NCBI GenBank assembly: GCA_944548615.1
Contig: OX155955.1
Coordinates: 11,155,921-11,219,920 of the forward strand
DNA: 64,000 nt
Origin: Micropterix aruncella
Lineage: Eukaryota; Arthropoda; Insecta; Lepidoptera; Micropterigidae
Direction of reading: 5' to 3'
Shown: in pieces, positions 59,301-64,000 of the stretch
Position numbering within the stretch: the first letter of the stretch is position 1
Layout of the letters: every line of letters begins with the position of its first letter
The notes under the pieces: model-generated
What the model saw: only the letters and a program-made list of their open reading frames with translations
Told to the model about the DNA's origin: nothing
Database searches by the model: none
Position numbers and translations under genes: made by a program

Positions 59301-62300
59301 TACAATTTGTAAAGAAAGAAAAAATACCGTTGCAGTGGATGGGCCGACAGGTACTTCAAAAATTTGCTCTTCGTAGACTTCAAGATTGCCTTCTTCATTT
59401 TGTCTAAAAATAATTTCATTTAATTTATTCATCTCTTTATCACCGACTTAAATTTTTTAAAAAACGCTCGTCAAAATTGACAATTAAATGAGTCTATTTT
59501 ACTGTAAATCTTTGTGAAACCTGTATAATAAAAAGAAATACTGTTTCGTCAACCATAACTTAATGGCACAAAAAGGGGTTGTAACAAAATAATATCTGAT
59601 TCAGATTGACCTAAGGAGGATGCCCATATAGTTTTTATTTATGTTTGTAAATTATTCTTTTAAAAAACCACCACAGGAACTCACCTATCAATACTATAAT
59701 TTATTTACCCATGTTTTTATGCATATTTATGGAAGGTTTGTTAAGCCAAGATTCTTTTATACCAGCGAATTAACTTACCTAGATCACAGTATACCAGACA
59801 GTAGCTTCTCTTAGAATAAAATTGAATCGTGAAATCAAAACTTTACGAGTCTTAAGGGCTCGGATATGGTTGCCAGATGTTTCGCTATTTGGCCTACGCA
59901 GATATCCGAAAAGGTCGGCAGCCTTTACCTGCCTGGAATGCGTACTGTTCGCGTTCGTCGGGACGAACCCTTGTAGCTCGAGAGTAAAGCTACTGGGTGG
60001 TATACTGTGCCTATATATTACAACTTGATCATATTTTAACGATTTTTTTAATGTCAAAAATCTAATCAGCCTGTTGTAAATAGGTCTGAAGTCTTGATTA
60101 AATTTACAAGGCGTTAACGGAGTATTGTAAATGATTTTAACTGATGATTCACATGCATAAAGGATGATTCATGCTACACCGGGCCGGGGTCGGGCCGGGC
60201 CCCGGCCGAGTCGTTTCCAACGTGCTCCGGCCGGGCCAGTCATTCATGCTACACCGGGCGTGACCGGGCTGTTTCCGAGTTTATTTATCCCACGGCCGTG
60301 TCCGCGATAACTAGTGTTGTGTCCATCTATTTTGGCGATAATAATATTTTTTAATTTCTATTTTCGCTTGATTGATAAGTGTGTTAATAATGCAATTTTC
60401 ACAACTTGAGTTGGCAGCTATTGCAATTGCCATAGCACGGGGCCATAACACGAACTGTTAACAGTTCGTGTTATTGCCATAACACGAACTGAATCTAATA
60501 AAAGAAGATGGAGTGTACATCCAGCCTGGAGAAAACGACAATCGGAGGGAGAATTCGCCACGCTCTACAAGGAATTAATAGATGATGAGAGCAAATTTTA
60601 CAGTTATTTTAGGATGTCTAAAGAATGCTTTAGTATATTTCTTGGAAAAATAAAACGTGATTTAACCAAACAAAATTCAAGATTTCTGAAGCCTATCTCT
60701 CCCATTGAACGATTAGCAGACCGGAGCCGGGAAAACAATATCCACCGCCATTTCGACGCCGTGCTCCGGTCGTGGCACGGCCGGTCACGGCCGGAGCACG
60801 GCCAAGCATGAATTGCTTCATACAAAAGTATACTATAGATATCTGACCGTGTCCCGGCCGGGGCCCGGCCCGGCCCCGGCCCGGTGTAGCATGAATCATC
60901 CTTAAAGGGAACAACTCTTATACAAAAATCACATATTAAAAAAAAAAAGAAACAATAATATTAAACAAAACTTCTTTGGCCCGGTTCATTATTCGAAGGT
61001 ACTGCTAATAATATTTTTTAATTTCTATTTTCGCTTGATTGATAAGTGTGTTAATAATGCAATTTTCACAACTTGAGTTGGCAGCTATTGCAATTGCCAT
61101 AGCACGGGGCCATAACACGAACTGTTAACAGTTCGTGTTATTGCCATAACACGAACTGAATCTAATAAAAGAAGATGGAGTGGACATCCAGCCTGGAGAA
61201 AACGACAATCGGAGGGAGAATTCGCCACGCTCTACAAGGAATTAATAGATGATGAGAGCAAATTTTATGGTTATTTTAGGATGTCTAAAGAATGCTTTAG
61301 TATATTTCTTGGAAAAATAAAACGTGATTTAACCAAACAAAATTCAAGATTTCTGAAGCCTATCTCTCCCATTGAACGATTAGCAGACCGGAGCCGGGAA
61401 AACAATATCCACCGCCATTTCGACGCCGTGCTCCGGTCGTGGCACGGCCGGTCACGGCCGGAGCACGGCCAAGCATGAATTGCTTCATACAAAAGTATAC
61501 TATAGATATCTGACCGTGTCCCGGTCGGGGCCCGGCCCGGCCCCGGCCCGGTGTAGCATGAATCATCCTTAAAGGGAACAACTCTTATACAAAAATCACA
61601 TATCAAAAAAAAAAGAAACAATAATATTAAACAAAACTTCTTTGGCCCGGTTCATTATTCGAAGGTACTTCTCCCCATCATTAATTTCACCATGCTTTGC
61701 TATGGATAAATTTTATGCATGTAGTAAACATCCAAACATTGACTGGGTTGCATTTTTCTGTTTTCAGTATTTCTTTAAAAAAAGTCAAAGTAGACAAAAA
61801 AAAAATATTTTTTTACCCTTTTAAGCTTAGGGATCATCAGTTAAAATGTTTCGTAATACAGTAGGACCTCACTTATCCAAGGTAATGTGGACCGAGGATA
61901 CCTCGGATAATCAAAACTCGGAAAACATGGACTCTGTCGTAAATCGTGGGGGAACATACGATAAAGTTTAAAATGAATTAAAACTTAGTCAATGGTATAA
62001 AAGAATACATCTCTTACATGTTTAAATATAGTCAGTTAAAAATGTAATACAATATTTACATATTTAAATTATAAAATACAGTACTGTATAGTAAAATTGG
62101 AACAGAAGGGTGACGTTGGGCCATGGCGTGGCCGTAGGCTTTTCGACCTCGGTTAGCCAGGAACTTGGTTACTCGGGGCTTGGATAACCGCAGCCCTACT
62201 GTTTCCGTTAACATACTGACTTTATTATGATGCCGTATTTAAGAAAACAAAAAGCTTTTTCAAAAAGGTGAGCGAACTACCACTTAGCACACTCACTATT

Positions 62301-63237
62301 GGGGCAAATTATTATCAGGTTGAAATAGTAATACCTAATTCACCTAAAGGCTGTCCCGACCGAGATTGTAGTTTTTTATAATTCAGAATTGGCTGTAAGT
62401 CTGATGAATGTCTGCTCAGATTAAAAAGAATGTACAGATTAAAGAGTGTAGGTATTATTACCTGACTTTCAAAAACTTGAACTGTGGCTCTCCACCTTCA
62501 TTCTGTATGATTTGCACCGACGTCAGCTCTTCTGTGCCATCTTTTCTGTACAGGTACAATCCGTTGCCGACGTCGATAGCGTCAACGTTCTTGCCGTCGA
62601 TTTGCAGGATGACTTCATTTGTGGGGCTGCCGATGTCCACATTATCGCCGCTTTGCACAACATCATTAAAGGTCGATGCGCTCGGTTTCTCGTCGGCGGA
62701 GTGCGCATGCAAAGGTTGTGCGAGGGAAGACTTTTTCGATAGCTGCGATATATTAGGGATTAAGCTCGACCGTTCGGCGAAGCTCGGTTCGTCCGCGATA
62801 AACTTATCGTTTTTGAGGTTATCGGTAGATATAAAGCTGCTGCATTTCGTTGGATTTTGTACTGTATTGTCATTTTTCGGGCTTCCAATATCAAAGTCCG
62901 ATGATACGGTATCGTCGATTATCAAATCCGGCTCGTCCACTGAGTTTTCATCGAATATATTCACTTCCCCTGACAAGATATTAACGGCGTTGTAGTTTTC
63001 TGGCAATTTCGTGTTCGATGCGGATCTGTTGGTATCGTCCGTTTGATTGGAGTCAAAGCTCGCATTTGTTATGTCGGATACATCTAAAGTTGTGTTGTCG
63101 TTTACTGAACAGAATCGCGTGCTAGCGCTGCCTTCGTCTGCGGTATGATATGCTTCATTGAGAGACAAATCTGACAATGTGCCATCGAGAGATGAATTAT
63201 TCCCACATTCTTTGATCTTGTTTAGTCTATCCATCAT
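50099..63237 (-). CDS. Very large zinc-finger/AT-hook nuclear protein (4 coding exons)
   Basis: Exons 63237-62462, 59403-59328, 59253-51594 and 50337-50099 sum to 8751 nt, 2916 residues. Residues about 205-284 form a conserved-looking segment (QIDGKNVDAIDVGNGLYLY, then NEEGNLEVYEEQIFEVPVG). Next come a Ser/Asp/Glu-rich region with about nine 46-residue repeats, acidic SIM-like motifs (DDIVIIEDG near 1192, ECLIIDDS near 1287), an AT-hook (KRGRPKK, GRP at 1875-1877), and finger 1 (1931-1951). Ten basic 21-residue repeats follow, then fingers 2-5 (2326-2346, 2369-2389, 2435-2455, 2482-2502), a Lys-rich tail and finger 6 (2846-2866). This composition implies a DNA- or chromatin-binding regulator. 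The architecture recalls large insect chromatin zinc-finger proteins such as Row, but I cannot assign an orthologue. Disorder and low complexity dominate outside the fingers. Confidence 0.93.
50746..51517. mobile_element. Non-autonomous hAT element with perfect 8-bp target duplication
   Basis: GCAGGCAC is present at 50738-50745 and 51518-51525. The ends are TAGTGATGGGCGTGAT and its inverted partner ATCACACCCATCACTA. The eight-base duplication and TAGTGATGGG terminus are typical of hAT. The 772-bp interior has many GTGAT/ATCAC and GATCA motifs, probably subterminal transposase sites, and no transposase. It lies in the last intron of the zinc-finger gene. Confidence 0.92.
51594..59253 (-). CDS. 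Zinc-finger gene, giant coding exon 3
   Basis: A 7660-nt uninterrupted exon (acceptor TTTAATAG|GAG, donor GCAG|GTACGT). The exon opens with EQLPSSSD in phase 0, continuing exon 2; an apparent start at 59247 is only a TTG inside it. It holds both internal repeat arrays, the AT-hook, fingers 1-5 and a duplicated 23-residue block DFLGTPSKV[LM]KKPL near residues 2619-2655. Its length and repeat content suggest expansion by internal duplication. Confidence 0.96.
52125..52272 (-). repeat. Two-copy 69-bp tandem duplication in the zinc-finger gene
   Basis: STHVDFLGTPSKVLKKPLKK is followed directly by STHDDFLGTPSKVMKKPLRK; the DNA copies are nearly identical, so the duplication is recent or conserved. 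It keeps the reading frame. Confidence 0.88.
53605..54245 (-). repeat. Ten in-frame 21-codon basic tandem repeats in the zinc-finger gene
   Basis: The unit is ESPLRKRKSLEQVKDDPKKST with variants. About ten copies lie directly after finger 1 (residues about 1955-2165). Most copies carry an SP or SS site followed by KRK or KQK, resembling alternating phospho-sites and nuclear-localisation-like patches. One copy has a small extension (KKEEVPKKE). Confidence 0.92.
57612..58845 (-). repeat. Nine in-frame 46-codon tandem repeats in the zinc-finger gene
   Basis: The unit consensus contains KGTDAVSTDNESL, VERSSEGLSAETTVNSNM and PDLEMSDVKENV. About nine copies are tandem, each about 135-141 bp, and the last is diverged. 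Variation is mostly substitutions, with the frame kept in all copies, so the array is under coding constraint. It covers roughly residues 420-830. Confidence 0.9.
59328..59403 (-). CDS. Zinc-finger gene, coding exon 2
   Basis: A 76-nt exon between acceptor ATTATTTTTAG and donor ACG|GTATTT. Its first base completes the Arg codon split by exon 1. It encodes QNEEGNLEVYEEQIFEVPVG and PSTAT, apparently continuing the conserved N-terminal segment. It is separated from exon 3 by an intron of only 74 bp. Confidence 0.88.
59785..60009. mobile_element. 225-bp TIR element in intron 1 of the zinc-finger gene
   Basis: CACAGTATACCAGACAGTAG and CTACTGGGTGGTATACTGTG are inverted ends of about 22 bp, with little else shared. 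No clear target duplication. The open frames across it are not meaningful. Confidence 0.75.
60161..60902 (+). mobile_element. Non-autonomous PIF/Harbinger element with GC-rich termini
   Basis: TAA target duplications (60158-60160, 60903-60905) flank inverted ends AGGATGATTCATGCTACACC continuing for nearly 50 bp of GGGCC-rich sequence. The interior encodes a Harbinger-like fragment (WRKRQSEGEFATLYKELIDD, YFRMSKECFSIFLGKIKRDL, PISPIERLA). It then jumps directly into the GC-rich terminal sequence, so the transposase is internally deleted. A 30-bp perfect palindrome sits at 60445-60474. Confidence 0.9.
60339..61669 (+). repeat. 667-bp tandem duplication of the Harbinger element
   Basis: 60339-61003 and 61006-61669 are almost identical, differing by a few substitutions (for example GTGTACATCC against GTGGACATCC) and one A-run length. 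The unit takes in the element interior, its 3' end and about 100 bp of flank. The second copy therefore lacks the left terminus. Confidence 0.95.
61859..62201. mobile_element. pogo-like MITE in intron 1 of the zinc-finger gene
   Basis: CAGTAGGACCTCACTTATCC at the left and GGATAACCGCAGCCCTACTG at the right are imperfect inverted ends. The CAGTAGGACCTC start resembles pogo/Tigger termini. TA flanks the left end and TT the right. It is 343 bp with no transposase. Confidence 0.75.
62462..63237 (-). CDS. Zinc-finger gene, coding exon 1
   Basis: Starts MMDRLNKIKECGNNSS at 63237; the second ATG has the stronger context (A at -3, G at +4). It is acidic and Ser/Asn-rich, ending in the better-conserved-looking block VILQIDGKNVDAID through QFKFLKV. 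The donor is CAG|GTAATA in phase 2. The upstream acceptor TTTTTGCAG ends at 63254, so a noncoding first exon lies further 5' on the minus strand. Confidence 0.9.
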
Positions 63238-63253
63238 TCATATCGAGCTTAAG
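63227..63253 (-). promoter_or_regulatory. 5' UTR exon start with a 4-codon upstream ORF
   Basis: The exon begins at 63253 after TTTTTGCAG. An upstream ATG at 63241 reads Met-Asn-Asp-Gly-stop and overlaps the main start out of frame (ATGAATGATGGATAG). Such an overlapping uORF could dampen initiation at the first Met and favour the second; this is inference. Confidence 0.6.
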
Positions 63254-63703
63254 CTGCAAAAAGAATACAATTATTTTTATAAAAATGGAGATGATTTCTT
63301 CTCAGATTTTTAACAAAAAAGATACAAATTTTCAAGACCACATCAAAAAAAGAGTATCGAAATAGTGCGAGAGTGAATCAATTTAAAGCCGACCTGGAAA
63401 TATCAACGACGTCGTCGTTGATCAAAAGATCCACGACGAAAGTTAGAGAAAATTTCATAGGGGGTAGAAAACACTTTGTCGTTTGCGTTCGGTCAAATGC
63501 ATCTCATTCTGCATGTCTTGAAAGAATTTATACAACTTGTCTAAATAAGAGCTTTAACCGCTGGAATGCCAATACCACCGATCGGTGGTGTTCTGTTGTG
63601 ACAATTCGCAGGCAACCGATCTCCGTATTTATGCAATTACATGCAGTTAAAGTCGCCTTCATTGAATAAGCCACCGTTATATATTAGTATGGATGCACTA
63701 ACA

Positions 63704-63717
63704 CCCCCCCCCCCCCC
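63704..63717. repeat. C14 homopolymer
   Basis: Fourteen consecutive C (or slightly more or fewer in reality; such runs are error-prone). Confidence 0.9.
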
Positions 63718-63887
63718 ATAAACAAATTCTTAAGGGTTGAAAACATGCCGTCGTGAGTTTCATTCCCATGGCTAGCTTTCTAAGGGTTAAGCCTAGGTCA
63801 TCTCTTATTTTTATATAAGTAGATATATGTATACTTTTCATAAAATAAGCTTCCTATACACATTTCCTTTTTGGAAATATTAGAAAT

Positions 63888-64000
63888 GGTCAATATTATG
63901 CTCATCGTATGGGATAACATTAACAGAATTGTATTTTAATTCTGACGATCGAATGCAATAACCAGACACACTTACACACATGTTACACACACATACATAT
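63888..64000 (+). mobile_element. SINE body and tail, truncated copy
   Basis: GGGATAACATTAACAGAATT, GACGATCGAATGCAATAACC and the CACACTTACACACATGTTAC tail match the SINE at 9600-9850 without its tRNA-like head. It runs off the window end. Confidence 0.75.

Noticed and set aside
59779..60057. 92-codon minus-strand open frame
   Set aside because: It coincides almost exactly with a 225-bp inverted-repeat element and has no protein motif.
63373..63669. 98-codon + strand open frame near the 5' end of the zinc-finger gene
   Set aside because: It begins at GTG, has no motif, and lies where the 5' UTR intron or promoter of the minus-strand gene is expected.

Overview
This window looks like a piece of a repeat-rich insect genome, most likely a moth or butterfly. 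The evidence is spliced genes with GT-AG introns, an AT-rich background, and many degraded transposons. The transposons include RTE-type LINE tails, tRNA-derived SINEs, and mariner, Tc1, Harbinger, hAT and piggyBac-like elements. Two protein-coding genes can be supported. They are convergent, and their 3' ends face each other across about 1.7 kb (47.5-49.2 kb).

Gene 1 (+ strand, coding exons from 16251 to 47156) encodes the C-terminal CRAL-TRIO/Sec14-like part of a GDAP2 homologue. Six exons join in frame to a 210-residue protein. The macro domain that precedes this region in GDAP2 family members was not found. The first coding exon carries its own ATG with an in-frame stop just upstream, so this is either a short alternative transcript or a gene whose macro-domain exons lie before the window. 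A CpG-rich stretch at 2.6-2.9 kb ending in a good splice donor, and a TATA box at 16066, are two candidate promoters.

Gene 2 (- strand, coding exons from 63237 down to 50099) encodes a 2916-residue nuclear zinc-finger protein in four coding exons. The 7.66-kb third exon carries two internal tandem-repeat arrays (about 46 residues x 9, and 21 residues x 10), an AT-hook, SUMO-interaction-like motifs and five fingers. The last exon adds a sixth, atypical finger. All exon phases agree and the summed length is an exact multiple of three.

The rest is transposon and repeat sequence. 1-16 kb holds MITEs, a 130-bp satellite, a long-inverted-repeat element, a SINE, LINE ends and a mariner derivative. 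16-41 kb is the giant first intron of gene 1, with a LINE reverse transcriptase fragment, a nested Tc1/GC-rich insertion, a second mariner fragment and a piggyBac-like candidate. 41-47 kb holds the remaining gene 1 introns, with a Harbinger derivative, a 5S rRNA-like pseudogene and TTAA-flanked and pogo-like MITEs. The introns of gene 2 carry a non-autonomous hAT element with a perfect 8-bp target duplication, and a Harbinger element followed by a 667-bp tandem duplication. I found no CRISPR array, operon or clearly new molecular system. The most unusual items are the repeat arrays and atypical fingers of gene 2, the macro-less GDAP2 reading frame and several nested or duplicated mobile elements.
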